Source: Bufo bufo
Taxonomy: Eukaryota > Chordata > Amphibia > Anura > Bufonidae
Assembly (NCBI RefSeq): GCF_905171765.1
Contig: NC_053393.1
Span: forward strand, 69,781,371-69,845,370
DNA length: 64,000 nucleotides
Reading direction: 5' to 3'
This document shows positions 12,273 through 23,074 of this stretch, piece by piece. A model generated the notes under the pieces. That model saw only the letters and a program-made list of their open reading frames with translations. It ran no database searches and was not told the origin of the DNA. The translations under genes were made by a program, and so were the position numbers. Every line of letters starts with the position of its first letter. Position 1 is the stretch's first letter.

Positions 12273-13273
12273 TCAGTAATGAGTAGCTCCGCCGTTATTG
12301 TTTATCACTTCAAAAATTTGTTTCGGCATGCTTGATGCAAGCGTTTCCATGAGGTGAGTGCGAACATTTCTCCAAGTGGTGAAGACGGCCGCACGAAGGC
12401 CATCTACTGTCTGGAACTGTTGTCCATTTTTGTAAACTTCCCTTGCCATCCATCCCCAAAGGTTCTCAATTGGATTTAGATCAGGGGAACACGCAGGATG
12501 GGCAAAAAGATGTTATTCTCCTGGAAGAAGTCCCTTGTCCTGCGGGCATTGTGTACTGTAGCGTTGTCCTGTTGAAAAACCCAGTCGTTACCACACAGAC
12601 GAGGGCCCTCAGTCATGAGGAATTTTCTCTGCAACATCTGGACATAGCCAGAGGCCGTTTGACGCCCCTGCACTTCCTGAAGCTCCATTGTTCCACTGAA
12701 GGAAAAAGCGCCCTAGACCATTATGGCGCCCCCTCCACTGTGGCGCGTAGAAAACATCTCAGGTAGGATCTGCTTGTCATGCCAGTAACGTTGGAAACTA
12801 TCAGGACCATCAAGGTAAAAAAAATTCTCATCAGAGAATAAAACTTTCTTCCACCTTTCAATGTCCCATGTTTGGTGCTCTCTTGCAAAGTCCAAACAAG
12901 CAGTTCCGTGGCGTTCAAGGAGGCGAGGTCTTTGAAGACGTTTTTTGTTTTTGAAGCCCTTCAGTCTCAGATGCCGTCTGATGGTTAAGGGGTTGCAGTC
13001 AGCACCAGTAAGGGCGTTAATTTGGGTCGAGGATCGTCCAGTGTCTTGACGGACAGCCAATTGGATCCTCCGGCTCAGTGCTGATGAAATTTTTTGGGGT
13101 CTTCCACTTGACTTTTTTGTTCCATAACCCTCAGGATCATTTAAGAAATTCCAAATGACTGTCTTACTGTGTCCCACCTCAGCAGCGATGGCGCGCTGTG
13201 AGAGACCCTGCTTATGCAGTTCAACAACCCGACCACGTTCAAAAAGGGAGAGTTTTTTTGCCTTTGCCATCAC
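12273..13273 (-). pseudogene. Tc1-A transposase (frameshifted)
   Basis: Starts [19 protein letters not shown] with paired helix-turn-helix regions ([16 protein letters not shown]), followed by the catalytic core: first Asp in VLFSDENFF, second in WVFQQDNATVH, and a third acidic position in SPDLNPIENLWGW. The frame breaks near 12715 (after GGGAIMV) and again near 12515, where the Glu-containing motif continues in another frame. The last codons read NNNGGATHY with TGA at 12273-12275. Length about 334 codons if the breaks are ignored, normal for Tc1 transposases. It is an inactive relic. Confidence 0.87.
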
Positions 13274-13530
13274 AATGTTTTACTACCTGACAGAAAATGA
13301 CAATGAATCCACATCTTTGCACAGATTTGGCCTTTTAAAGGCATGTGGTCCTAAAATTTGGATCAGCTGAAAAACAGCCTGTTTCAGTTTAATCGTTATT
13401 TTCAATTAATTGAATGCTCAAAAATTGTCTCACTCTCATTTCTTCTTGTTGCATGTTGAAGCTCTACTTGGAACCTTGTTAAGATCCAACAATGTAAAAT
13501 ATGATTTTTTGCCATTTTTCAAGTGGTCTT

Positions 13531-14696
13531 ACAACCTCTACTTACAACCACAACCATTCTCTCCAGTTCTTGCAGAGTGATGTGCTGCAAAAAAAATTAT
13601 AAATTTAGGTGGCACATGAAAGATGCCATCACCTAACAATGAGTATTTTGCTTATTTGATGGGTGATGAGTGGCATCTTCACATGGGTCAATTATTGGGA
13701 ACAAACGTTTGTATAAGTGTTCTTTCCCAATAATTGACCTGATCCTTGGCTGAATCTCCTCCCTCCTGATTCCTATAGATGGATTCCTATATAGGACTAT
13801 TACATGCCAGTCACCTCTGCCCACTCTTGCAGAGGACTGGAATTTGCACACTGCCTGTGACATGCATGCTACTGCCTAGAGTACGCTATCCAATCATTGC
13901 TGCCAGTGTCAGACTGTGTCAGGACCCCCCCCCACCCACCTTTTAACACCCATCTGAACCTTTATTGCATCTCATTCATAACTTCTTGCAGGAATAATAA
14001 GGGATGGCACATAATATAGGCATAAGAATAGATGCATGGACACTTTAGGACCTAGAGGTAATGATTTAACATTGATCAAGCTGGTGTTACAAATGGATAC
14101 ATCAGTAACCTACAATATATTCAGAACGTCTTCAGAACTTTTCACGTTTTTCACATTTTGTTATGTTGTGTCCTTGTGCTAAAATAAAAGAAATTGTTTG
14201 GTTTTGTTTTGTTTGAGTAGTCTCCAAGGATTTGCTCCCGGTTAGCCAGAATCCTACTCCACACTGATGAGGGGCAACACCCTGAAACAGCTGTCTGTGG
14301 ATGGTTAACTGGCTTAGGTCTTCCACGTCACATCCTTAAAGCTTGCAAAAGAGCGGGATCTTCGACATAGGGGCCACTTAATATGGTGGATTTGGTGATC
14401 TCTGTAATGGCGATACCCCTTTGCTCAGTTTTCCTTCCTTTGAGGGATATCTGGCTTTCACTGTGTTGAAGACCCATAACTGGGGCTCCACAATTATTTT
14501 GCATATTAAAATAAAAGAAAGTACCAATTTTTTCCCCATCAATCTGCACTCAATGCCCCTAATGAGAAATTGAAAACAGAAATCGTTACTAATTTATTGA
14601 TGAAGAAAACCTAAAATCTTGCATTGACATAAGGCAACGGGCACACGATCAGGTTTCCTGATGCAGTCTTGAAAGCCAAAACCAGGACTGAATTTA
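13531..14696. other. No gene; repeat fragments including a 15-bp stem hairpin and a partial R5 copy
   Basis: GGTCAATTATTGGGA (13686-13700) pairs perfectly with TCCCAATAATTGACC (13725-13739) around a 24-nt loop. 13868-14075 is a partial R5 repeat. The block near 14260-14320 (GATGAGGGGCAACACCC) looks like a dispersed repeat edge. No coding frame is supported. Confidence 0.5.
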
Positions 14697-15655
14697 ACAC
14701 CTTCCTGACATGTGATGTACTATTACGTCATGGAACTCAGTGACTTCCCGCATTTTGACGTAATAGTACGTCATGGTGATCGGGCGGGCACTGGAGTGGT
14801 GCACGCCCGATCACTGCAGGGGTCCGGTAGTCCCTGATAGCTGGGCCCCTGCTGTATCCGCCGGCTTCATTTTTTACAGCGATGCCGGCGGATTAACCCC
14901 TTCTATGCCGCGGTCATAGAAGGGGTTTGCTGCTGGTGAGGGAGCCCATCGTGTCCCCGCGCTGCTGTGGTGGGCAGCCTGATGCCGTGCAGAGGCTGCC
15001 CAATGCCCTGCACGGCATCGGGACCTGCCTTTTACGGGTGCCGAGAAGAGATCCAGCCTCAGGCTCGTCTCCTAGGCAACCTGTTAGTGTATTACTCAGT
15101 GTAATCCACTAACAGGCAATGCATTACAATACAGATGTATTGTAATGCATTGCAGAGGGGAATCAGACCACCAAAAGTTGAAGTCCCACAGTGGGACAGA
15201 AATAAAGTAAAAAAAAAAAGTAAAAAAAAAGTGTTTTTAATAAAAATAAAAATAAAGTTTCAAGTAAAAAAAAGAAAAGAACGCCCCTTTCCCCATATTT
15301 CATAATAAAAAATAGAAAAAAAAGGAAAAACACACGTTAAGTATCGCCATGTCCGAAAAAACTATAGCTCTAAGGAAAACGGAGACACTAAAACATAATT
15401 TTTTTCTTTCAAATATGCTATCATTGTGTTTTCTTTCAAATATGCTATGATTGTGTTAAAGTGAAATAAATGAAAATAAAGTATACATATTAGGTATCTA
15501 CGTGTCCGTAACAACCAGCTCTATAAAAATATCACATGACCTAACCCCTCAGATAAACACCGTAAAGAAATAAAAATAAAAACTGTGTCAAAAATAGCCA
15601 TTTTTGTCACCTTACATCACAAAAAGTGCAACACCAAGCGAACAAAAAGGCATAT
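14697..15655 (-). repeat. R1-family repeat with serial hairpins, left part
   Basis: From 14714 to 15153 at least seven separate inverted repeats follow head to tail, for example 14714-14772 (TACTATTACGTCA), 14888-14926 (ACCCCTTCTATG), 15082-15116 (CCTGTTAGTG) and 15116-15153 (GCAATGCATTACAATAC). The AT-rich body then runs to 15655 and resumes at 19034-19150 on the other side of the LTR element. Compare the mirror-image copy at 44755-46226. Confidence 0.75.
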
Positions 15656-16506
15656 TGTAACGGACCGTTTCAGCAGACAAGGGGTTAAAATCCGTTTAGG
15701 CGATAAGCCCCTTTCTGAGAGACAGGCACAGCTACTGCAGGATACACCAAACTCCCGGACTGGATACAAAGTAGCACTCCAAACTGGGACCTCACGAATA
15801 GCTGCTAGCAGACGAACAGGAATCAGCTTACACTTCTGGCAATCGGTCTTCTAACAGCATACAGCGAATCCCCCCCAATAACGAGACAAGGCTCCGTGTT
15901 GAGGGTCAAGCAGTGGTCTGACTGTACTTCACGTACAGCCTCTTTTATTCATAAACCACAAACATAGTACTGCCCACAGGGGTTTGAAATACAACCAATC
16001 AGTAATTTACAACACATACAATGTAACTACAGCAACCAATCATTCACGCCCCCAGAGGACCAGAATGAAGACTGTGACATAGGACAAATACAACATATCC
16101 CCACAATGCATCATGGTCTCCTCCTCTCTGTCCCGGAGACAACCTGAGGAGCAATTCAATTATCTCTGAGGACAAAGGGAGATCGCCAATACACATGTGA
16201 GGACAACAGAACAGACATCACCATTTAAACACACAATGGGACAATGGCACAATAGAAACACACCCAGCATTTTCCTCCCAAGCTGACAAGTTACACTTAT
16301 TATAAATTGTTACAACTTTGTGAGTTTACATTGGCCATACATATAACTTACATCAATTTAAACAGTATAACTTGGGGACAAACCTATCCAAAATTCACTT
16401 GAATCGGTACAGGGGTTTAAAAGTTAGTATATGGCCCATAATCCTGGGGCAAGAGGCCAGCAGCCAGTCCTCTCCAAAACCCAGTGGCGAGGTCGGTTTC
16501 GCCACA
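15656..16506 (-). repeat. LTR (3' LTR in element orientation)
   Basis: 851 bp. It starts TGTGGCGAAACC and ends GGTCCGTTACA on the minus strand and matches 18183-19033 almost exactly. The 558-codon ORF ends inside this LTR at 16417. Confidence 0.92.
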
Positions 16507-18093
16507 CATCCCCCCCCCCCAGGGAAGACTAACCAGATACCTGACCTCACGCTGGTCGGTACCGGAGTTAGTCTGGCAGCCCACCCACAACCAAATACTG
16601 GACCTGTTGACTTTAGTAGCCTGTCTCTGTCCAGTGAGTCCACCAAGGTTATGTTGGAAGCTGGTACTCCCGGTCTCTGTGTTGCTCCCTGGCTTGGAGT
16701 GGAGGTTGCTTTGTGGGCAGGGATCAGCGGTACTCTGCCCTGGTGCCAGCGCTACCACGGAAGAAGCCTGGTTGGAGCCTGGTTGTTGGAGGGGGAGACC
16801 GACTGTCTCTACCCCCTGTGCTGTAAGTGCAGAGACCACGGTCCCATCTGCACTGTTGTGGGGCTTACTGTCTCCCCCTGGTGCGTTAAGCTGCCGCTGG
16901 GGAGAGGGGGTAACAAGCTCCTCTCCCATACATACTTCCAGCCGCTGGGGAGGGCGACCGACCGTCTCCGCTCCCAATACAGTGTCCTGTTGCTGGGGAA
17001 AGGAGACTGGGCTCTCTATTCCCTGCTGGACACTCTGCCGCTGGGGGACAGGACCGACTGTCTCTGCCCCCTGTAACTCCGCCTGCCGCTGAGGAGGGAG
17101 GACGCTGCTCTCCTCTCCCTGCATTTCCCACTGCCTTCCCGGCATATCACTCTGCTGCTGGGGGGCAGGAACTACTACCTCTGCCCCCTGTAACTCAGCC
17201 TGCCGCTGGGGAGGGAGGACGCTGCTCTCCTCTCCCTGCACTTCACACTGCCTTCCCGGCACATCACTCTGCTGCTGGGGGGCAGAAACAACTACCTCTG
17301 CCCCCTGTAACTCAGCCTGCCGCTGGGGAGGGAGGACGCTGCTCTCCTCTCCCTGCACTTCACACTGCCGCTGGGGAATGGAGACTGGGCTCCCAATTCC
17401 CTGCAGGACCGGTGGAGAGACCTCGGTCCCATCTCTACCGGCCACCTGGGGTCCTTCCCAGTAACACTCTACAATATCTGCCCAGCTGAATGGGTCTGGA
17501 TCTGGGTCTGTCACCTTACCGTCCTGCTGAGCCTTCTCAATGGAGTGGAAGAGATCTCGGTAGTCCTGCTCCAGTTCCCACTCCAGGGTTGCTAGGTGAG
17601 CCAGGTCTTGCTCTACCTCATGGGGGTCATCCCACTCATGCCTAGCCTCCCTCTCATAGAAAATGTCCTGAAGTCTGGACTGTACAGGGCTCCCGAAGTC
17701 AGGCTCTGCAAAGGACTCCCATAACAAGCCAGGACCATAAAACTCCTCTCCCTCTGGCTTATCATGTTCGGCTGTCCAGGGTATATACTGTGCCATATAC
17801 CACCAAAGCGCCTGGTAGGCATCCTCCAGCCATAGCTCCTGCCATACCCGGTGCTCTAGTTCCTTCACCCATTCCTCCAGGGGCTGCTCTCCCAGGAAGG
17901 GCATCCGCAGGGCCACTTGCTTCTGCAACCGCTGCTCTTCACTGGGGAGACTCTCACCCCGCTGGTATTGTAGATTATCCAGGGCCTGGTACCAGATGCC
18001 TTTCCTTAATGCATCCCGGCCATCCAGGTCCTCCTCCTCGTATAACACTGCTGGTTCCATCCTGCTGCTGTCAGGGACGCTGTACTGGGACAT
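16417..18093 (-). CDS. Uncharacterised 558-aa ORF of the LTR element (gag position, no pol)
   Basis: The only long frame of the LTR element, starting ATG at 18093 about 70 nt after the primer binding site; a second Met at residue 12 (MEPAVLYEEEDLDGRD) is an equally good start. Residues about 1-200 are acidic and tryptophan-rich (GIWYQAL, ALWWYMAQYIPW, LATLEWELEQDYRDLF), likely helical. Residues about 240-345 contain a 39-residue repeat (117 bp) built on LPPQRQAELQGAE and QQQSDVPGRQ. The rest is Gln/Pro/Gly-rich. The last 29 or so residues are encoded by LTR sequence. I see no CCHC knuckle, no DTG/DSG protease site and no YxDD reverse transcriptase motif. The position suggests a Gag-like structural protein, but I do not recognise the family. 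The frame is intact, unlike most neighbours. Confidence 0.7.
   Translation of the reverse strand: MSQYSVPDSSRMEPAVLYEEEDLDGRDALRKGIWYQALDNLQYQRGESLPSEEQRLQKQVALRMPFLGEQPLEEWVKELEHRVWQELWLEDAYQALWWYMAQYIPWTAEHDKPEGEEFYGPGLLWESFAEPDFGSPVQSRLQDIFYEREARHEWDDPHEVEQDLAHLATLEWELEQDYRDLFHSIEKAQQDGKVTDPDPDPFSWADIVECYWEGPQVAGRDGTEVSPPVLQGIGSPVSIPQRQCEVQGEESSVLPPQRQAELQGAEVVVSAPQQQSDVPGRQCEVQGEESSVLPPQRQAELQGAEVVVPAPQQQSDMPGRQWEMQGEESSVLPPQRQAELQGAETVGPVPQRQSVQQGIESPVSFPQQQDTVLGAETVGRPPQRLEVCMGEELVTPSPQRQLNAPGGDSKPHNSADGTVVSALTAQGVETVGLPLQQPGSNQASSVVALAPGQSTADPCPQSNLHSKPGSNTETGSTSFQHNLGGLTGQRQATKVNRSSIWLWVGCQTNSGTDQREVRYLVSLPWGGGMCGETDLATGFWRGLAAGLLPQDYGPYTNF
16507..16520 (-). promoter_or_regulatory. 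Polypurine tract
   Basis: The minus strand shows a run of 11 G followed by ATG immediately before the LTR starting TGTGGC. This is the expected site for plus-strand DNA priming in a reverse-transcribing element. Confidence 0.65.
17060..17375 (-). repeat. 117-bp tandem repeat inside the 558-aa ORF
   Basis: CTGTAACTC blocks recur at 17074, 17191 and 17308 (spacing 117 bp, 39 codons). Copies differ at a few codons only (SAPQQQSDV versus PAPQQQSDM). Being a multiple of three, the repeat keeps the frame open. Confidence 0.88.
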
Positions 18094-18163
18094 GCGTTGT
18101 CCTTAAATTGTAGAATCCACAGAAATGGTGTCTCCTGTAGCTGTCCTTCTGGCTGTAGGAACG

Positions 18164-18181
18164 ATCCCACTGCTGCCACCA
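18164..18181 (-). promoter_or_regulatory. Primer binding site, probable tRNA-Leu
   Basis: The minus strand reads TGGTGGCAGCAGTGGGAT one base after the LTR. From general knowledge this is complementary, with one G-U type mismatch, to the 3' end of vertebrate tRNA-Leu of the AAG/TAG type plus CCA. Position and the TGG start fit a retroelement primer site. Confidence 0.7.
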
Positions 18182-18182
18182 A

Positions 18183-19033
18183 TGTAACGGACCGTTTCAG
18201 CAGACAAGGGGTTAAAATCCGTTTAGGCGATAAGCCCCTTTCTGAGAGACAGGCACAGCTACTGCAGGATACACCAAACTCCCGAACTGGATACAAAGTA
18301 GCACTCCAAACTGGAACCTCACGAATAGCTGCTAGCAGACGAACAGGAATCAGCTTATACTTCTGGCAATCGGTCTTCTAACAGCATACAGCGAATCCCC
18401 CCCAATAACGAGACAAGGCTCCGTGTTGAGGGTCAAGCAGTGGTCTGACTGTACTTCACGCACAGCCTCTTTTATTCATAAACCACAAACATAGTACTGC
18501 CCACAGGGGTTTGAAATACAACCAATCAGTAATTTACAACACATACAATGTAACTACAGCAACCAATCATTCACGCCCCCAGAGGACCAGAATGAAGACT
18601 GTGACATAGGACAAATACAACATATCCCCACAATGCATCATGGTCTCCTCCTCTCTGTCCCGGAGACAACCTGAGGAGCAATCCAATTATCTCCGAGGAC
18701 AAAGGGAGATCGCCAATACACATGTGAGGACAACAGAACAGACATCACCATTTAAACACACAATGGGACAATGGCACAATAGAAACACACCCAGCATTTT
18801 CCTCCCAAGCTGACAAGTTACACTTATTATAAATTGTTACAACTTTGTGAGTTTACATTGGCCATACATATAACTTACATCAATTTAAACAGTATAACTT
18901 GGGGACAAACCTATCCAAAATTCACTTGAATCGGTTCAGGGGTTTAAAAGTTAGTATATGGCCCATAATCCTGGGGCAAGAGGCCAGCAGCCAGTCCTCT
19001 CCAAAACCCAGTGGCGAGGTCGGTTTCGCCACA
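18183..19033 (-). repeat. LTR (5' LTR in element orientation)
   Basis: 851-bp partner of the LTR at 15656. It is followed, on the minus strand, by one T and then the primer binding site. It should hold the promoter for the internal ORF; no TATA box was assigned with confidence. Confidence 0.92.
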
Positions 19034-19150
19034 CATATGTCCCACAAAATGGTACTAATAAAACCAGCACCTCATCCTGCAACAAATGAGACCCTACATA
19101 AGAAAATCGCTCTAAAAATAAAAAAACTATAGCTCTCAGAACATAGTTGT
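19034..19150 (-). repeat. R1-family repeat, continuation after LTR element
   Basis: Continues the R1 body broken at 15655 (GGCATAT then GTCCCACAAAATGGTAC), matching the uninterrupted sequence at 29907-29945. It ends where hAT2 begins. Confidence 0.75.
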
Positions 19151-19249
19151 GTTAAATAGAGTTGAGCGAACCCGAACTGTAAAGTTCGGGTTCGTACCGA
19201 ACTTTAGGTTTTTTGGCACCCGGACCCGCTTTCTTGAAAGGTTGCACAG

Positions 19250-19357
19250 CAGCCAATCAACAAGCATCATACTACTTGCCCCAAATAGCCATCACAGCCT
19301 ACTATTGGCATGGCTGTGATTGGCCAACTGCAGCATGTGACCCAGCCTCTATTTAAG
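19250..19357 (+). promoter_or_regulatory. Putative hAT2 transposase promoter
   Basis: CCAAT element AGCCAATCA near 19252, inverted CCAAT GATTGGCC near 19318, and TATTTAAG at 19350-19357, in the same order as in hAT1. The L1 landed about 230 bp downstream, separating this promoter from the transposase. Confidence 0.5.
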
Positions 19358-21453
19358 CAGGATTAGTGTAGGGAAAGGATTAGTGTGGGAGAGGCTGCAG
19401 CTGCTGTGAGGGAGAGATCAGGGAGAAATCTTATCAAGAACTGCTTTTTTTACTCAGCGATCTACAGCAAATGTGTTTTGTGGGTGCAGTGCACAATTTT
19501 TTTAAGCCTGCCCTGAGCCAACTACTGCAAACAAACGAACTTTTTTTTACTTCAGTTTGTCAATATCAATACATAATCGGCAGCCATTTTTATTTATTTT
19601 TTTAAAGATCTCCTTATTGAAGTGAGAGGTCACATACAATGAATAAGCAAATGTAAGTCACACTTGTCAAAAATTGCAACAGAAGTTATTGTACAGGCAG
19701 ATGGTATTGCTTGACTCTCAAATCACATTTTCACAGCTTATTATCCCAACTCCCTACCCACCCATCAGCCCTTGTCCCAAGCTCACCCCCCACTAATACA
19801 ACCCACCCCCGAACACCAATCTGAGACCATGGTAATTGAAGTGGTTTTGGCTCGTAGCAGTGCCCCTCACGCCTAGAGTTTGACTATCTCGCGTGCCAAA
19901 TTACGTTCCCAGTTTCCCTAGTCCATTCGCAAGCTGCGCTTCCAAATACCATTTAGTCAGTCTAAATGGGGCCATAAGCTCCTGAATTTCGCCACTTGAC
20001 AGTTGTTTGTCTACGAATACCCTCCACTTTTTGATGAATTTCTCAATCAATCATTCCTTATCCTGCTCTACCTCCAATCTTTCCAGATAGAGAACATTCT
20101 TCATTGTCCCAATTACCTCCTCCCATGGTGGTGTTTCCCCTCCTAACCAGTTCCGTAAGAGAGACTTCTTTACTGACATCAACAGAAGGTGTACGCCTGC
20201 CTTGGCGACCACCGCCCCTATTTCCTCGTCCTGATGTATATAATGAAATATACATTGCTGAGGCGTAAGTCCCACCCTTTCCCCCCAGATTTCATCTATT
20301 GTCTCTACTGTCCGCTTCCACAACGGTTGTACTTTCGGGCATTCCCATAAGGCATGCAGCAATCCAGCTTTCGGGAGGTCACACTTAGGGCATTCACGCA
20401 GGTAATGGGCAGGGGCATCACGATAAGATAAATTAAAGGTGTACGTTGCTCTATGCATAAGCCTTAATTGTGACTCTCTCCATTGTTCGTTGTACGTCGC
20501 CCGCCGAACCAGCACGAAACCTACTCTAATTTTCTTTGCTATGTTTTGATCAGACAGTTCTCTTTCCCAGAGTTTATAGGCCCCCTTTACCAAGCCTATC
20601 GTCTGGATATTATGGAGTTTCTGATGTAATTCTGAGAGGGACATGTGGGAACGATCCCTGCCCAGCAAAGCCGCAAACCATGCCAGCCTCTCCGAATCAC
20701 CAACAGAGTTCGCCTGAGCTTTACAATAACTTCTAATTTGCTGATAGGGGAGATAGTGAGCGTCATGTAAATCGTACTGTATTTTCACCTGGTCCCAGGA
20801 CAGCCAGTGGAGATTAGTAGTGTGTAGTATATCTTTAAGTCTCGTTATGTTTTTGTCCTTCCATGTCTTGAACAGAATGTTCTCCCTACCCTGAGGGAAC
20901 GCCGGTAGTGACCATAATGGCAATCTGGGTGATAGATAGTAGTGGAGCCCATAAATCTTTTTGATCGCCTTCCACGCCATTATGGTGTCTTTTAATAGGA
21001 TAGACTGCCTAATTGACGCTGGGATATCTCTTAACTTGGAATGTAATAGAGCCTCCAGATTCTCCCGACTGGCTAGTTCTTTTTCGATCGTAATCGCCGA
21101 ATAATGACCAGTACCCCACACCCAGTCTCTCACATGTCTGTACAGCAATGCCAAGTTATAGTGGCGAATATTTGGTAGCTGTAACCCCCCTTCATTCTTC
21201 AGCATCGTCAATTTAGCATAGGCAATACGGGGCCTCTTAGTTTTCCAAAGGTAACGATTAAACGCTCTCTGCATCCTCATAACGTCTGTGTGTTTTAGTA
21301 GTAGTGGAATTGTCTGAAGTGGATAAAGTAACTTCGGGAAGCTTACCATTTTAACTAAGTGTGCCCTACCGCACAAAGACAAGGGTAGTTCCTGCCATTT
21401 CTCTAGTTCGTTTTCTATTTTTAGGAAGAGAGGGGGGTAATTCAAAGTATATA

Positions 21454-23074
21454 CAGTCATGTGAAAAAATTAGGACACCCTTTGAAAGCATGTGGTTTTT
21501 TGTAACATTTTTAATAAATGGTTATTTCATCTCCGTTTCAACAATACAGAGAGATTAAAGTAATCCGACTAAACAAAGAAAACTGAAGAAAAGTCTTTTC
21601 AAGATCTTCTGTAAATGTCATTCTACAAAAATGCCTATTCTAACTGAGGAAAAAGATAGGACACCCTTGCCCCTAATAGCGAGTGTTACCTCCTTTGGCT
21701 GAAATAACTGCAGTGAGACGGTTCTTGTAGCCATCTACCAGTCTTCGACATCGGTCTGAGGAAATTTTACCCCACTCCTCAATGCAGAACTTTTTCAGCT
21801 GTGAGATGTTTGAGGGGTTTCTTGCACGTACAGCCCTTTTCAAGTCACCCCACAGCATCTCAATGGGATTCAAATCTGGACTTTGACTTGGCCATTCCAG
21901 GACTCTCCATTTCTTCTTTTTCAGCCAATCTTTGGTTGATTTACTAGTATGTTTTGGGTCATTGTCATGTTGCATGGTCCAGTTCCGCTTCAGCTTTAAT
22001 TTTCTAACTGATGGTCTCACATGTTCTTCAAGCACCTTCTGATACACAGTAGAATTCATCGTGGATTCTATGATGGTGAGCTGACCAGGTCCTGCTGCAG
22101 CAAAGCAGCCCCAAACCATGACACTTCCACCTCCATGCTTCACAGTTGGTATGAGGTTCTTTTCTTGGAATGCTGTGTTTGGTTTACGCCAAACATGTCC
22201 TCTGCTGTTGTGTCCAAATAATTCAATTTTGGACTCATCTGTCCAAAGAACATTATTCCAGAAGTCCTGGTCTTTGTCAACTTTATCTCTGGCAAATGTC
22301 AGTCTGGCCTCGATGTTTCTCTTGGAAAGCAAAGGTTTCCTCCTTGCACACCTCCCATGCAAGTTAAACTTGTACAGTCTCTTTCTGATTGTAGAGGCAT
22401 GTACTTCTACATCAACAGTAGCCAGAGCCTGCTGTAGTTCTCGAGATGACACTTTAGGGTTTTTGGAGACCTCTTTTAGCATCTTGCGGTCTGCTCTTGG
22501 GGTGAACTTGCTGGGGCGACCAGTCCTGGGCATGTTGGCAGTTGTTTTGAAAGCCCTCCACTTGTAGACTATCTTCCGGACAGTGGAATGGCTGATTTCA
22601 AAATCTTTTGAGATCTTTTTAAATCCCTTCCCAGACTCATAGGCTGCTACAATCTTTTTTCTGAAGTCCTCTGACAGCTCTTTTGCTCTCACCATGGTGC
22701 TCACTCTCACTTCAACAGTCAGGAGCACACCAAACTAAATGTCTGAGGTTTAAATAGGGCAAGCCTCATTCAACATGCAGAGTAACGATCTACTAATTAT
22801 GTGCACCTGGTGTGATATACCTGTGTGAGATCTGAGCCAATTTAAGAGGGAATACATGTGAGGGTGTCCTATCTTTTTCCTCAGTTAGAATAGGCATTTT
22901 TGTAGAATGACATTTACAGAAGATCTTGAAAAGACTTTTCTTTAGTTTTCTTTGTTTAGTTGGATTACTTTAATCTCTCTGTATTGTTGAAACGGAGATG
23001 AAATAACCTTTTATTAAAAATGTTACAAAAAACCACATGCTTTCAAAGGGTGTCCCAATTTTTTCACATGACTG
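21454..23074 (-). mobile_element. Tc1-E: Tc1-like transposon with 213-bp IR/DR ends
   Basis: Flanked by TA at 21452-21453 and 23075-23076. The ends start CAGTCATGTGAAAAAATT and form inverted repeats of 213 bp (21454-21666 and 22862-23074) with only about four mismatches by eye. Each repeat contains an outer and an inner copy of a GGACACCCTT motif, the double-direct-repeat layout of some Tc1 elements. One transposase gene lies between. It is inserted in the L1 ORF2 and so is younger than the L1. Confidence 0.95.
21673..22695 (-). CDS. Tc1-E transposase, apparently intact
   Basis: 340 codons from MVRAKELSEDFRKK; an upstream in-frame Met at 22728 would add 11 residues, but the family normally starts at MVR. 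The N-terminal paired-like DNA-binding region contains helix-turn-helix stretches (KKISKDFEISHSTVRKI) and the GRP motif (PRTGRPSK) between the two subdomains. The catalytic triad is complete: D153 (WTDESKI), D244 (MQHDND) and E279 (SPDLNPIEMLWGD), with 34 residues between the last two. The glycine box GGGSVMVWGCF is present. It ends GGNTRY. No stop or frameshift is visible. Function: cut-and-paste transposition of its own ends into TA sites. With near-identical ends this copy could be active. Confidence 0.94.
   Translation of the reverse strand: MVRAKELSEDFRKKIVAAYESGKGFKKISKDFEISHSTVRKIVYKWRAFKTTANMPRTGRPSKFTPRADRKMLKEVSKNPKVSSRELQQALATVDVEVHASTIRKRLYKFNLHGRCARRKPLLSKRNIEARLTFARDKVDKDQDFWNNVLWTDESKIELFGHNSRGHVWRKPNTAFQEKNLIPTVKHGGGSVMVWGCFAAAGPGQLTIIESTMNSTVYQKVLEEHVRPSVRKLKLKRNWTMQHDNDPKHTSKSTKDWLKKKKWRVLEWPSQSPDLNPIEMLWGDLKRAVRARNPSNISQLKKFCIEEWGKISSDRCRRLVDGYKNRLTAVISAKGGNTRY

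Larger units (their letters stand above)
4970..13530 (-). mobile_element. Tc1-A: Tc1-like element interrupted by hAT1
   Basis: The left end starts after TA (4968-4969) with CAGTCCTGATCAAAAGTTT. The inverted counterpart lies at about 13370-13530 and shares blocks such as AAGCTCTACTT and GCATGTTG, but the last bases of the right end are missing beyond 13530. The element body is 4970-5228 plus 12272-13530, with a minus-strand transposase. Its middle is displaced by the 7-kb hAT1 element, flanked by AACATGAA duplicated at 5229-5236 and 12264-12271. Confidence 0.85.
15656..19033 (-). mobile_element. Non-autonomous LTR retroelement, 3,378 bp, 5-bp target duplication
   Basis: Two direct 851-bp repeats (15656-16506 and 18183-19033) flank a 1.68-kb internal region. 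CATAT is duplicated at 15651-15655 and 19034-19038, and the LTRs begin and end TG...CA in minus orientation. A primer binding site and a G-rich polypurine tract lie at the expected places for minus-strand transcription. The two LTRs differ at only a handful of positions by eye (about seven), so the insertion is young. The internal region has one ORF and no recognisable protease, reverse transcriptase or integrase, so it would need a partner element for movement. It is inserted in an R1 repeat. Confidence 0.93.

Noticed and set aside
16372..17076. 234-codon plus-strand frame in the LTR element
   Set aside because: Antisense to the 558-codon ORF; the LTR, primer site and polypurine tract all indicate minus-strand transcription.
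22118..22567. 149-codon plus-strand frame
   Set aside because: Antisense shadow of the intact Tc1-E transposase.
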